Source: Centropus unirufus (lineage: Eukaryota > Chordata > Aves > Cuculiformes > Centropidae). Taken from it: a DNA stretch of 64,000 bases. The notes beneath the pieces were generated by a model, which worked only from the letters and a program-made list of their open reading frames with translations, was not told the origin of the DNA and did not search any database. Positions within the stretch are counted from its first letter, which is position 1. Each line of letters starts with the position of its first letter. The translations under genes were made by a program, and so were the position numbers. Shown in pieces: positions 1-11,500 of this stretch. Where the stretch lies: the NCBI GenBank assembly GCA_013397695.1, contig VYZI01000003.1:2963696-3027695 (forward strand), in the 5' to 3' direction.

Positions 1-719
1 CCAGCTGGCGTGCTCAAGCACTTTTTGAAGCATCCAGGAGAACAAATGAGATGCTGGCAAGCCTGGCTGCCAGCTGAGGGTGCGGCCTCTCAGCAGCTAC
101 TTTAGCACATATAGTTTTTTGTAGCTTCCAACTTTACAGCTCAGCATCTGGTCAGCCACACAGGAACACCAGTACAAGCACATAAGCAGCACCCTGACAA
201 CACTGGTGTGATACAAAGAGGAGTTACTGTGAGAATTCTCCCATTACTATGACAAAAAGTGGGATATTTTGATTTAAGGTAAAGTTCATTCAAGTAACTA
301 TTTTTTTTAGAAAGTCAGACAGAATGCCCTTCCGATAGCAGGTTTTTTAGAGTGTTTTTTTTCAAATGGTGTTTTCCTGGACACTTTATATCTTGTGTTA
401 AATGTGATCTGTGCTGAACAGATGTGTATTCTTCTATATTCATTGCTGTTTGCAATCTATCTCAAATGCAAGGTCAGAGCTGGAGCCAGCTCCAAATTAA
501 CAAGAGTTTTGAATTGTAAAGTTCCTAACAACATTAAAATCAGTCCGTGGAAAGCAATAGAATATGCATGAGTTCCGTCAAAGTTTATGCATATCCGAGT
601 AAGTGGGAAATACATTCTCTCTGCACGATTGAGATCACTCCCTCATGTTGCCCAGGCCAGATAAAGGATGCTTGCTCTCCAAAACGAGTCTTGGAGAGTT
701 TATTTGGTTTATTTGCTTG
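1..719. other. Intergenic sequence upstream of EBAG9
   Basis: AT-moderate sequence with short T-runs (for example 301-308 and 354-361). I see no splice-flanked conserved exon, RNA gene or clear repeat. In human the upstream neighbour of EBAG9 is PKHD1L1, but nothing here is recognisable as its last exon. Confidence 0.5.
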
Positions 720-724
720 CAGTG

Positions 725-786
725 GACAGGTTTGGCTTGATGATCTCCCAGGTCTTTTCCAACCTAGTGATCCTATCATTCTGTGA
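725..786 (+). repeat. CR1 LINE 3'-end remnant
   Basis: The segment TTGATGATCTCCCAGGTC, then CTTTTCCAACCTAGTGATCC and CATTCTGTGATTCT, matches the CR1 3' terminus, which ends in repeats of ATTCTRTG. Only the last 60 or so bases survive, consistent with strong 5' truncation. It lies immediately upstream of the EBAG9 CpG island. Confidence 0.8.
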
Positions 787-1098
787 TTCTAAGATTTGTC
801 GGCATTCTCAGTATCAGATGCCCAGGGCTCTCAGTTCCCCGAGGTGACCAAAGCCTGCTCAACCCCCTGGGCGCCGGGGCCGCCCGGGAGCGGAGATGGA
901 TGGGAAGGGCGGGCCGCAGCTCCCAGGGCCGTCCCGACAAAGAGGCCACGTAGCAGCGGCCACCGCGGCGGGGCCGCCCTCAGGGCCGGGCCCAGGGAGA
1001 GGCGGGGCGGGGGGCACCGGCGCCAGCGCGGGTTGGCGGCGCGAAGGGAAGAGGCGCGGTCGGAAGGGGCGGGCCCGTCTCCCGGGTGACAGGAGGCC

Positions 1099-1108
1099 AA
1101 GATGGCGG
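1099..1108 (+). promoter_or_regulatory. YY1-type motif near the likely start site
   Basis: AAGATGGCGG matches the YY1 core. In TATA-less CpG promoters this motif typically lies just downstream of the initiation site, so it suggests transcription begins close to 1080-1100. It also contains an upstream ATG in strong initiation context. Confidence 0.5.
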
Positions 1109-1152
1109 TGCGGAAGGCGGCGGCGCGGTGGAGCGCGCCCGGCTTTGAATGA
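1102..1152 (+). promoter_or_regulatory. Upstream ORF 1 in EBAG9 5'UTR (16 codons)
   Basis: ATG at 1102 has A at -3 and G at +4, a strong context, and reads 16 codons to TGA at 1150-1152. The stop overlaps the next ATG (1149-1151) as ATGA. It is only relevant if transcripts start upstream of 1102. Confidence 0.4.
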
Positions 1153-1245
1153 GGGGCGGCGGCGGCGGCGGAGGCTGCGGGAGCGGCCGCCTCGGCCCCT
1201 GGCGCCCCGCGCCCCCTGGAGAGCCCTCCTTCCCCCTCGGGGCAG
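1149..1245 (+). promoter_or_regulatory. Upstream ORF 2 (exon 1 part), overlaps main start after splicing
   Basis: ATG at 1149 has a weak context (T at -3, A at +4). It stays open to the exon 1 donor, and in the spliced mRNA continues into exon 2 in a frame different from EBAG9. It stops at TAA 8448-8450, so it runs across the EBAG9 start at 8422. Such an overlapping uORF would be expected to lower main-frame initiation. Confidence 0.4.
1155..1171 (+). repeat. GGC triplet run in 5'UTR
   Basis: Five to six tandem GGC units lie in exon 1 of EBAG9. Short GC-triplet runs are common in CpG-island 5'UTRs and can add RNA secondary structure. Confidence 0.8.
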
Positions 1246-1443
1246 GTGAGCGCGCGGGGACCGCCTCGGCGCGGCTGAGCGGCGAGCCCCGCCGGCCCTC
1301 GCGGTTCTCCCTCAGCGGCGGCCCGGGTCCTTCCTGGGGCCGCGGCCGGGTAGACTCGGCCAGGGCAGACCAGGAATGTACTGGCGAGTCTGGGGACTGG
1401 GAGACTCGGCAGCCTGTGGAAAAGAAGGGGCGGGGCGGGAAGC

Positions 1444-1500
1444 TTTTTTATTTATTTATTTAAAAAACATTTTTTTTTTTTTTTTTTGGTGTGTGTGTTT
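1444..1500. repeat. (TTTA)n, 18-base T-run and TG tract
   Basis: Tandem TTTA units at 1445-1460 are followed by an 18-T run at 1470-1487 and a short TG alternation to about 1498. This is low-complexity sequence at the edge of the CpG island. Confidence 0.85.
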
Positions 1501-4336
1501 TAGAACTCTGTGAGACCTCACTGAGTGAGGTTTTCTAGTCTGAAGTTTTTCATACTGACTGAGATATTGCATAAAAGTTAAGGCGCAAGTTGCTTTGTGC
1601 ACCCTTTAGAGACTCGAGAAGGGCTTAACAGGTCGCAGGAAACTGAAGTGCTACCAGCTTGCTTCCATGCTGTCTCTTAACAACACTGGAGCCTGGGCCG
1701 TGCGTGTACAGCACTGGGGCACCATTTCATAGCTGTGTACTCACAAGGCAAGTGCCTCAGTTGCCATCTAGGGAAAACCAGTGTTGCTTACTGCTTTATC
1801 GTCTTTCTGAATGCTCTAGAAATACAAACCTGCTCTGTGGAGACTTCTTTAAGCCATCTCACGCAGCATGTCTTGTCATGGTTGTAAAGAGCTCCTGCTT
1901 GTTGAGGCAGCAGGTGTTGCAAGATAATATTGTGGTAGTAAGAGTAAGCGTGTGTTAATTTGCCACCTCTGGCTATCCATGTAGATAAAGATAAGCTTAA
2001 ATCCAGGGGGAATATGAAGGACAGGGGCAGAACTGAGCTCTCTTAAACTCTGGTTGTGTGTCTGACAGATTCTTCAGTGTGCAAAGTCAGTTACATGAAT
2101 TACTGCATTAGGTCAAGGGCTTCCTGCAAATGTGTATGAAGTTGTAGTGTAGTATTATGGGAGTGCATGACTTCAGTCTTTACTCTCCATGCTGGTTTTC
2201 AGAAGGTAGTAACATGTAAGCAAATTTCAAAGAATGACTGTGATTAATCAGTGGATGTAACTTTCTATTTTAACTGACTTTACCTTGAAAAACAGAACTT
2301 ATTCAATTCTGAACAGAAAGCTTCACAAGTTCATATTATAATTGGAACTATATTCAGTTTCTTGTCAAGGAAGGGGTGAGATGAGGTGGTATTACTACAG
2401 AAGTTTTATGGTTCTAGGAGTAGCATGTTTAAATAAAAGCTGTAACTCTGTATGTCATATTACTGAGTGTTGGGTGTGTAGGAGTAATGTAGGAATCACC
2501 AGCACGCATCAATTTTTACTGCCTTTACTATCTTCTGCAGCTCCTAATAGTCATGGAATTTCCTGGATTTGAAAACCTCAGATGATGTAGCTCCCATAAT
2601 TCATAGTAGTCTTTCTCTCCTAGATACCTCACAAATGCCTAGTTAGTGCTTGCACTGAAAGCTGGAGCAGTAGTGTTAAAACTACAGTGCCTATAATGGA
2701 CATCCTGACCTCTTCCTTACAGTTAGGTAAAGGAGATGTCTCCAGATCCTCCCTTTGAAAGTTTCCTTTTCCAGCGTTTCCAATATTATATTATATATAT
2801 GTAAAGTGGTTAAAAAAACTCAAACCAACAAAAAAAAAACAAACCACAGAAATCAATCAGGAAGAGAGGAGTGGAACTTTGTTAGGTTAGAGAGTCATGG
2901 TGACTTTCTCTGTAATGCAGGAGATGCTGGTTGTATCTTTCAGTACCTGACTGAATGCTGTTCCTGAATCGTTATTTTGACTTTTTAAAAATGCAGAATG
3001 TCCTTGTATGTCTTGTAATATGTGCAGTTTGGAGGAGGGGAGAGTGGAGATTACGTGATTTAAAATAATTTTTTTTTTCTTTGTCTACTTCATAACATTC
3101 CATCCCCCTATAAACCTTATTGGGCATCTTAACATTGATATGGCTGCTCTACTTCTGTAAGATTTCACACAAATGTAACTTTTAAGAAATCCTATCCTTG
3201 CCACTGAAACTTTCGACTAAATGGTACTTGGTAGGTTTTTATCAGCTCTTCTAGTGAAAACACGCTGGTGCTTTTGTGGAGTTTTAGTGCTGACACGTGT
3301 ACTAGGAAATTGATTCCTCATTTAGCTTTAGGAGGGTGAGGCTTTCTTTGTGGCTACTTAGGTAAATAAGTAGTTGGCCAGTAGCCGTTTAGTTTCAGAC
3401 AAGTTATTTCTAGTCTTTACTTAGATGCCATCCTTTGGCTGTTTAGCTAGCTGTGTTTAATCTAAGTTAGTTACTTTTTCCAAGATGTCTTCACGTATTC
3501 ATTTCAGAGTCACAGATGAGCTGATGTGAGATAAAAATGTAATTAATTCACAAAGCATAGGTAATTCAAGGCAGAAATTCCACGGTGATATCTAAAGAAA
3601 ACTACACAATACAAACCAGTCAGCATTGTAAAGGAACAGAGATCAGTATAGGTGCTCTATAATGTGTGTTGACATCTTTTTCCATAGGAGATGAGGTCAC
3701 TAGGAGAAAAGAAGTCTCTAAAGCAATTTTAATGTCACAAAGTGACGTTACTTTAGAATCAGCTCTGTCTCTTTAAATATTGCTTAAGTGGTGTTTGTGC
3801 ATGCAATTGACTATGAAAGAGGGTGTGCTTCTCTAGATCATAACGTGCTCATTCTACAGGGATGGCCAGTGTGAGTCTTGCTTGTTGCACCACAATTGAC
3901 CAACTCAGCTGGACTATATGATTTGTTGTCTAGGATCAATCAAGTCAGAAGTGCCTGGAGTTTTAATGAGGCCACCGCACTTAAAACTTCTGAACTTTCC
4001 CTCCCTTCTCTGTATTTCTTTTATGGATCCATAAAATGTTTTTTGGTTTTTTTTTGGGATAAGTTGCCTCATTCTTCTTACTTGGCTCTAAGGGGTTTGC
4101 TGCTGCTGTACTTTAACCCCTTGTGAGCCAATGCTGTGACTTTTTACCAATGGAAGTCAATATGAGCTATACAAGTCAAACTCCAGCAAAATTTGGTGTT
4201 ACAAAATAGTTGCAGGGACTGCTAGAATAAAATTAATTAGGATTCATGTTCTTTATTTACTTATTTATATCTGTTGTAACGGAACTTCAAAGTTCAGTTG
4301 ACAGTAAGTCTGATAAATGTAATACATTAGAAACTA

Positions 4337-4819
4337 TATTGTGGTGAGATCACATCTGGAATACTGCATCCAGATCTGGAGCGCACAGCACAGGAAAGAT
4401 GTGGACTTGGAGTGGGTCCAGCAGAAGGCCACAAAAGTGATCAAAGGCCTGGAACACCTCCCCTGTGAAAAGAGACTGACAGAGTTAGTGTTGTTCCACT
4501 TGGAGAGGACTCTGAGGAGACCTCTTTGGCCTTCCATTACTTAAAGGGGGCTTGTAAGAAAGTTGGGGGAAAACTTTTATCCGGGCCTGTAGCAATAGGA
4601 TGAGGGTGATGCTTTTAAACTAAAAGATGAGAAGTTTAGACTAGTTATTAGGAAGAAGTTTTTACACTGAGAGTGTTGACCCTAGGAACATTTAAAGTCA
4701 GGCTAGGTGGGACTCTGAGCAACCTGTTGTAGTTGAAGATGTCCCTGCTCATTGCAGAGGGGTTGGACCTTATGACCTGTAAAGGTCCCTTCCAACCCAA
4801 GCCATTCTGTGATTCTGTG
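4337..4819 (+). repeat. CR1 LINE fragment, 3' end
   Basis: The sequence starts with the end of the CR1 ORF2 coding region: RSHLEYCIQIWSAQHRKDVD is readable, matching the CR1 C-terminal pattern in which HLEYC is followed by W and K-D. It then covers the CR1 3'UTR and ends CCTTCCAACCCAAGCCATTC followed by TGTGATTCTGTG near 4819. Many substitutions and stops indicate an old, dead copy in the sense orientation of EBAG9. Confidence 0.9.
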
Positions 4820-5339
4820 TCAATATGGGAGAGGTCAGGCTCTATCCCATTTCATAAATGGGAAGCTGAGGCATAAGCGTCTGCCAGGCTGACAGACAAC
4901 TCTGTCCCGTTTTCTGAATTCTGGTAGTGTTTCACCTTTGCCACCACAAGTTAAGGAATATTCCAGGGTTCTTGCTGGAGCACTGCCACTTTATAGTACA
5001 TCTGTATGCTGTCCTGTGACAAAGTCGGCTGCTGATATAATTGTAGTTCCTTCTGGGTCTGGTTATCAGGGAAAAGCTTAAGGAAAGGAAGAAAGAAGCT
5101 TGTGACCCTGCCATTTAGCATTACACTTTTCAGTATTCCTTCCAGTTCATAAGATGAGGAAGATGTGTGGCTGTGCTTCCATCTGGTGTGTGAGAAAGAT
5201 GCGTGAGGAGAAAAGAATGAATGCTTTGTTTCACTGAATAAGTTTAGTGTGCTGGTATCAGGTAAATTAAGTTTACAGTTTCAATAATGTACATTCATAT
5301 TCATACAACTGCTTCAGGATATAAAATTTCTCTTTGAGA

Positions 5340-5450
5340 AAATTAACCAATTAACTTTAAAACCAACAAATCAACAAAAAAACCGAAAACCAAACACAAA
5401 GGCACACAAAAACAACACCAAAAGACACCAAACAAAACTTAAAACCTTTA
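5340..5450. repeat. A/C-rich low-complexity tract
   Basis: CAAA/ACAAAA-like units repeat irregularly over roughly 100 bases. No coding or transposon signal is visible. Confidence 0.6.
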
Positions 5451-7985
5451 ACTTTCTTTTAATGTTTTGGGTAGTGCACTCCTTAGGACTTGAAGCATTT
5501 CTGTTGTTGCTGTGTTTCAGGCACTGGAGTGAATGTTTGTCATCTCCTAGTCTTGAGCCAATAATTGGTTCAAAATTCTATTTTAAACAGCTTTCAGCAT
5601 ATTGCTAAAATTAATGCATACATACTGCTTCATATCTTAATTAGCATGGATACACTGATGAAAGCACTTCTTAAGGTGAGAGGATTACATCTCACTGACT
5701 AACTGATAGTATATTGTTGCTAAAGCTCTGTTTGTGCGTCTGACAATTAGTAGTGTACAGAGCTTAACTTATTTGGGAAGACTACAATCAAAGTTCAGAG
5801 AAGAGGCAGGCAGAACGGTGCTTACTGCCTAGTGCTGTCACAGTTGAAGCAAAGCTCTAACACATATTATGGGATTCTTTGTGTGTCTCATCATAACTCA
5901 ATTTTTGAATGACACTGAAAGTGGAGAGGAACAAGTTATCTGATTCTCATGGGGAATGACAATAACTATTGAACCCTGCCAAGCAGGCACACTGGTGATA
6001 TTGGACATGTAATCACCCATGTACAGGAATGACCTAGGAAAAAATGGATTAACTTCTGGTGGCCAGATCTTGTCAGCAGGGGTCTTCACAACTTTGCCAG
6101 CCAAATCGAGTGGATTCTGGTTTTTTTAGTTGTTTAACTTTTATATTGGGAAGTCAATACAATATACAATTTGATACATTGAAAAAATGGAGATTAATTT
6201 AAAAACTGGGGTTATAGGCACACATAACTATATGCATATATATAACGTGACACACTTTAGTGTTGTTTTGGTTTTAGTTTTGCACTTAGCAACTTTCCAG
6301 TCCTTTGAATTTCGGCAGAAAGCATATAGAGTGTGCAGAAGTCCTTGAGTAATGGTTACTTCCTAACATTCTCAATCAGGAGTTTATTTTTTTAATTTAG
6401 TATCTGTCTTGACTGTCCAGTGTGGCAGTTATGTAGTAGGGCAAGTGGCTTTACTCTTTCTAATGTTAAGTGCTTTTCTACTCCTTCCCTCCTGCCTCCC
6501 ACGCCAATAGAAAAATGAATTCTGAAAGAGAAGAATGGAGTGAGCTTCTAAACAAGCTTTCTTCCAGAAAAGACGTGCCTTTATTCTCATTTCAGCAGTT
6601 CACCTGCTCTCTGTTCCTCAAATCCCAAGTAGATGGCTTCTAGCTGCCTCTTCACCAATTCACGCTTGGTTTAGAATAACTCTACCTTTAGAATAGGAAG
6701 CTGTCCATCTAGGTGCTATCCATTCATTTTTCACTAACTTCCACTATTTCTGAATTTTTCAAATTCTTGACTAATGCATTCTCCTGTCACATAGTTATTG
6801 TCAAAATGCTTGTTCTAGAAGGTAATGAAGCACTTGATAATAACACAAAATGATAGTCCTGTCTTTAAAACTCAAAGCTAAGTGTGTTGGGTGGTGTTTG
6901 CTTTTCATGCTTCTTTGTGGGAAGTTTGTCTGTTCCCTGTTCCTCTTAGATAAAAAGCTATTTTAATACCACCTCTTGTATAAGGTTCTCTACATTTTGA
7001 AGTCTCCCATGAAATGAAACTAAGACAACCACTAGTGTTAAAGTAGAAGTTAAATTTGTCCTGTGAGGCCTTTCTCCTGAGCTACACCTTGGTATTGTGG
7101 TCTGTAATTTGGAGGTTACTTACTGACTTAAGTTTTCCATTTTACAGTAAAAGGGCCTGTTTGAATAATAGCTATCCTATATGATTTTTTAGAGGCAGAA
7201 ATTTCTTATCTGGACTATATGTGAAGCAGTATTTCCAGAACTGTATTGCTACAGTATTTATTGCTAGTTACATTATCTAGCGAATGAGCACCAATAAAAG
7301 TTAAATCTAAGCTCCATCAAGCTCACAAATCCCATGATATACTTTTTAATAAAATCCTCAGGGCAGTATTGGAGCAGCCTACCTAATGATCCATCTTCCT
7401 GACTCTTCCTAACTTAAAACCTGGAGTATACAAAGTGATTTAAATGCCATAGCATATTTGAAATCAAGCTGTCCTTCCATGGAATACTCATGGCCTGAGG
7501 AAAATGTCACAGGGCTGCCTTCTCTTCTCACCAGGAGGTATGTTAAACCTGCAACATAAATGCTGTTACAAGTGTAAATGTATATAATAAGCTATTTGTG
7601 ATGCCTAACCTCTTCTGTACTCTGAAATTTTCACCTGTAGAAGACAGAAAAGGATTCCTTGAATTACAGCAGATTATTCTGACCCAGTCTGTACTTAATT
7701 GAGGGTGTCTGTTGGAATAATATGCTATACTGAGTATATAGTCTCTGGATTGCCAAATTGAAACTGAAAATAACTTCCAGCATAAGTGGTTTCAGCCAAA
7801 GATTGACAGGAGTATTGATAGATCTAGGGGTTAACTTGTGACCTAGTGTACACAGGATGAACAGGATGTCTTTCTTTGCTTATAATTTTTTTAGTGACAC
7901 TGGTTCTAAAATAAACAGTTCTTGGTCTCATCATACATTTCCATCAAAAGGGAAACTAGATTTAAATGGACAATTTGGGGTTTTG

Positions 7986-8016
7986 ATTTAATTAAATGTA
8001 TAATTTGCATATGCAA
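7986..8016. promoter_or_regulatory. Paired 12-bp palindromes, homeodomain/POU-like
   Basis: ATTTAATTAAAT (7986-7997) and TTGCATATGCAA (8005-8016) are both perfect palindromes, separated by seven bases. The first has the TAATTA homeodomain core; the second overlaps an octamer ATTTGCAT (8003-8010) and resembles POU-dimer sites. Binding is inference only. Confidence 0.3.
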
Positions 8017-8406
8017 GCCTTAAGCAAGTGTGAGGTTTTTACTAAGGATTGTTCTGTTCTTGCATTGTGATGATTGGTGCCATTTTTTGTGTCCAAAACA
8101 GATGAGCTCTATAGTCATGGCAGTTGATTATGGACACTTGCCCTTTAAAAGTATCTTTAACTGTGACTTGACCTATGCTTATGTGCTGTTTCTTTAGAGA
8201 ATATATATTTTAGCTACTTGTATTATTTAGATCAGTGAAATGACTTAATAGGTAGGTAGCATCTTTGCTGCAGGTACCTCCTCTCTTTTCTTGCATTAAT
8301 ATAGCTTCACAGAATGCTCCTTTCTTATCAGCAACTAAGGAAATTGACTTGGAGAGCTATGCAAAGATTTATAATCCTCTACATCTTTATTTTTTTTCTT
8401 TTGCAG

Positions 8407-8504
8407 GAAGGATTTCTCACCATGGCCATAACACAGTTTCGACTCTTTAAAATCTGTACTTGCCTGGCAGCAGTGGTTTCTTTCATTAAAAAGTTAATAT
8501 GCAG
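8407..8504 (+). CDS. EBAG9: EBAG9 exon 2 (start codon at 8422)
   Basis: The acceptor TTTTGCAG ends at 8406 and the donor AG|GTAAAT lies at 8504/8505. Fifteen 5'UTR bases precede ATG 8422, whose context CACCATGG is near-perfect Kozak. It encodes residues 1-27 and two bases of Arg28: the hydrophobic, cysteine-bearing N-terminal membrane segment with Cys12, Cys14 and Cys27. Confidence 0.97.
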
Positions 8505-11500
8505 GTAAATACACCTTATTCAATTTAATGACTTCTTTTTAATTACAGATTTTTGCATTTTCCTTCTCCCAGCACGTGCCCACCACTTTTCCCATTTCTG
8601 ATTTTGCTAATTGCAAAACAATCAAGACGGGTAAAAATGAAGTCAAATTCTTTAATCTGCATGTTCCTTCAATGTTCAAAAGTCTGGGTAGTGCAGTTGT
8701 GAGTGTATTTTGTGGTATGATAGCTCTAATAAGCAGTGTTTTCTAAACAACTATTACAGCATTTTAAAATTGCCTTTTAAAATGATACTGCGTCAAATTT
8801 CTAGAAAAATTGTTCTCCACATTTTCTGGAAGTACTTGGCAAGTGATATTTTGGTTTTTAAGAGGTTCACTTAATGACAGCATCCACCCAGTCATCAGTT
8901 AGTAGGCTTTCATTATAAATGTCAATGATTCTCATCCCGTTTTGTCAAGAAGCAGTTGCCTGAGACTCCAGATTCTTCTGCCTGTTAAAGTTACCTTCAA
9001 AAGTTTGGAAAACAGTGATGAAAGTTCAGGGGGATTGCTTTGCTTTTTTTTTTTTTTTTGAGAATGATTCACCAGTTATTAATAAACATTAGGTCTACAA
9101 CTCAAAAGAACACAAAGCAAAAATAAGTCAAATTGGTTCAGTTAATTCACTACAGATATTTCTACTGTTTAACATCAGCTGCAGATTATAGCTTAAATAA
9201 ATTTTGGTTTCCTATTATACATCCTGGTGTATAAGTATTCCTGATAACCAGCAAATATGATTTAATTAAGTGTACCTCTTAATTCTATGGACGTGGTGTA
9301 GTACTCAGATTATACAGTTTCCAATAGTTTTTCATTTAAACAAATATCTGTAGGGATCATACATCTTCATAAACAGTGTAAAGTCTGCATATAGTACTGG
9401 TCATCTCTTTTGATGAGCAAAAGCCTGCCCGACTCCACTGTTTCCAGGAAATAAAAGGTACAAGCATACAAGGAAATAGAACTTTGTTTTGTTCAAAATC
9501 CCTAGTTGTCTTCCCCAACTGAGAAATGTGAATGCTGTTAATTAGTGAAGAGAAACAAACCCAAGAATTATTGAGGCATTTCCCATTCAGAGCTGAGGAT
9601 GGTTGTGAAGAAGCTGTTGCTATGAGCATCTTCTTCCGTTAATAGAAAAAGAAGTGGAGGTATGCAGCCTTCCTCAGTGCTGCAGTGTATGGCCTGTTCT
9701 TTCCCATGTTGTGCAACAGAAGCTGTTTTCTCCCCCCTTCACCTTTATCAGCATAATAATTTGGCATGCTTGTTACTGCCTGCTTGCTGGAGTCTTCTAG
9801 ATCATGTAAATAGTAAAATATATATAATTGTGTAAGTGATGGTTTAGGATAGTATTAAAGTTAGGTGTGTTGGAAATCCTCCTTGAGGCGTGCACAAGTT
9901 TTGATTTCCTTTAGGGACATCATCTACATCTAGACAGCCAGAACCAGATGTCTCAAAAGTGTTTGAGGGTGCAGTGTTTTCACCTTCCTTTACCCCTAAA
10001 CTATGTTGCTTTTCAGCTTAAAGGGCCAGCTTCTAAAGGGGTTGGAGTTAATTATATAAAGCTTGAAACTTTGATAGTCCCTGATAATTCCTAAGTAAAA
10101 AAACTCTAATCACTTGCCAGCATGCAGCAGAGGTGGTACTGCAAGCAATTCTGCTATTCTGAGTTGATGGTGGATTGTTCTCTAATGGTAAAACTAATGG
10201 ATGTGAGCTCCAAATAGCATTTTCCCAGTTGTGTTCTCATCAGTAGTGATAAACAAAACTGAACTGTGCCAAGCTGCATAAGGTCAGTTACCTGACTATC
10301 TTGCTATAGGAGCTTGTGCTCTGGCAAAACGTGAGTGCGCCTGAATTTCATTCTATTATGTTGTAAGGTTTTAAAATACAGTGAATGTCAGCTAAGAGTA
10401 TTTGAAGTATCATTGTGATCTCTAAACACTTACTAAGTAAATATCTAGGGGGTCTATTTGCAATGCATTAGTGTTTTTCCTCAAATAAAATTTGAGTGCA
10501 CACCTCAGTAAGTTTGATGTGATAAAGCTGTGTGGTTCAGCAGCACGCTGAAGGGAAGGAATGCCATCCAGAGGAATCTTGACAGATTTGAGACGTGGAG
10601 CTGTGCCAACCTCAAGAAGTTCAAGGCCAAGTGCAAGGTTGTGCACCTGTGTCGGGACAATCCCAAGCACAAACACAGGCTGCGTGGAGAATGGATTGAG
10701 CGTAGCTCTGAAGAGAAGGACATGGGGGTGCTGGTGGATGAGAAGCTCAATGTGAGCCTTCAATGCATGCTTGCAGCCTGGAAAGCCAAGTATGTCCTGA
10801 ACTGCGTCAGAAGTGTGACCAGAAGGCTGAGAGATGTGATTGTGCTCCTCTACTCTGCTTTCTGTTTAGACTTTGAAGGAAGGAGTGCTTTAGCACCTCA
10901 GAAGTGATTTGTTAGACATGGTTCTGAAGAAAGATTTCTCAGTTTCCAGTAGAAATGGTTCTTTTGAACAAATGAAGATCCATAGTGTTTGCTTCATAAA
11001 CACTGCTCTAACTGACTATGCAAATAACCAAGTTCATTTGTCTATTTCATGTTTCTTAGATTTGCTTCTCCTTTATTTCCATTACAGTTTTAAAGGTAAA
11101 TTGCACTTAAAAATTCTTGTGAAGATTGCTTTAAATTCATAATGGAATATCTTTGTTTAGCAGAGTTTTACTGGAAGTAGCTAATACTAAGGTAGTACTT
11201 AATGTTTTAGCCATGACTGTTTTCAGTAGTGCTGTTCTCAGACTTCCTTTTTGCTTTTTTAAAACTTAGTGTTCATGTTTTCAGAGCTTGGAGGAATCCT
11301 ACATTTTTCTTTCAGGTCTGGAAGAGGGCGAAAGTTAAGTGGAGACCAAATAACTTTGCCAACCACAGTGGACTATTCATCTGTTCCTAAACAGGTAATT
11401 ACTCATGTGGTAGGTGACTTAATCGATAACCACTGAACAGAATGATTATACCAGTCCTACACCAGGATTGGTGTGTATCTTATAGCATATATAATAATAT

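Larger units (their letters stand above)
1080..1245 (+). other. EBAG9: EBAG9 exon 1 (5'UTR, non-coding)
   Basis: The 3' boundary is set by CAG|GTGAGC at 1245/1246. The 5' boundary is only estimated from the YY1 motif. The exon carries a GGC-triplet run and two upstream ATGs (1102 and 1149). It is joined to the acceptor at 8405-8406, 15 bases before the main start codon. Confidence 0.65.
800..1445 (+). promoter_or_regulatory. EBAG9: EBAG9 CpG-island promoter
   Basis: The stretch is very GC- and CpG-rich compared with its flanks. GC-box (Sp/KLF) motifs lie near 904-912, 1001-1011, 1066-1074 and 1427-1439, and ETS-like CGGAAG cores at 1061 and 1111. No TATA box is visible, as expected for a broadly expressed gene. 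The strong CAG/GTGAGC donor at 1245/1246 marks the end of exon 1, so transcription starts upstream, probably between about 950 and 1130. The human EBAG9 promoter is known for a palindromic oestrogen response element; here I see only a half-site-like GGTGACC at 843-849, so oestrogen control is not supported by a full palindrome. Confidence 0.85.
1246..8406 (+). other. EBAG9 intron 1 (5'UTR intron, 7.2 kb)
   Basis: Donor GTGAGC at 1246, acceptor TTTTCTTTTGCAG ending at 8406. The intron is AT-rich with no conserved exon that I can recognise. It contains a poly-T/TG tract, one CR1 fragment, a CA-rich low-complexity tract and a pair of palindromes, listed separately. The rest is unremarkable single-copy sequence. 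Confidence 0.7.

Noticed and set aside
796..1463. Open frames of 97-117 codons in the EBAG9 CpG island (both strands)
   Set aside because: High GC depletes stop codons; composition is Arg/Gly/Pro/Ala-rich with no family likeness, and the frames cross the exon 1 donor.
5340..5450. A/C-rich tract as a retroposon poly-A tail
   Set aside because: It is irregular CAAA-type sequence without an adjoining recognisable element or target-site duplication.
10530..10907. 125-codon frame as a possible gene
   Set aside because: It is a CR1 ORF2 fragment, truncated at both ends.
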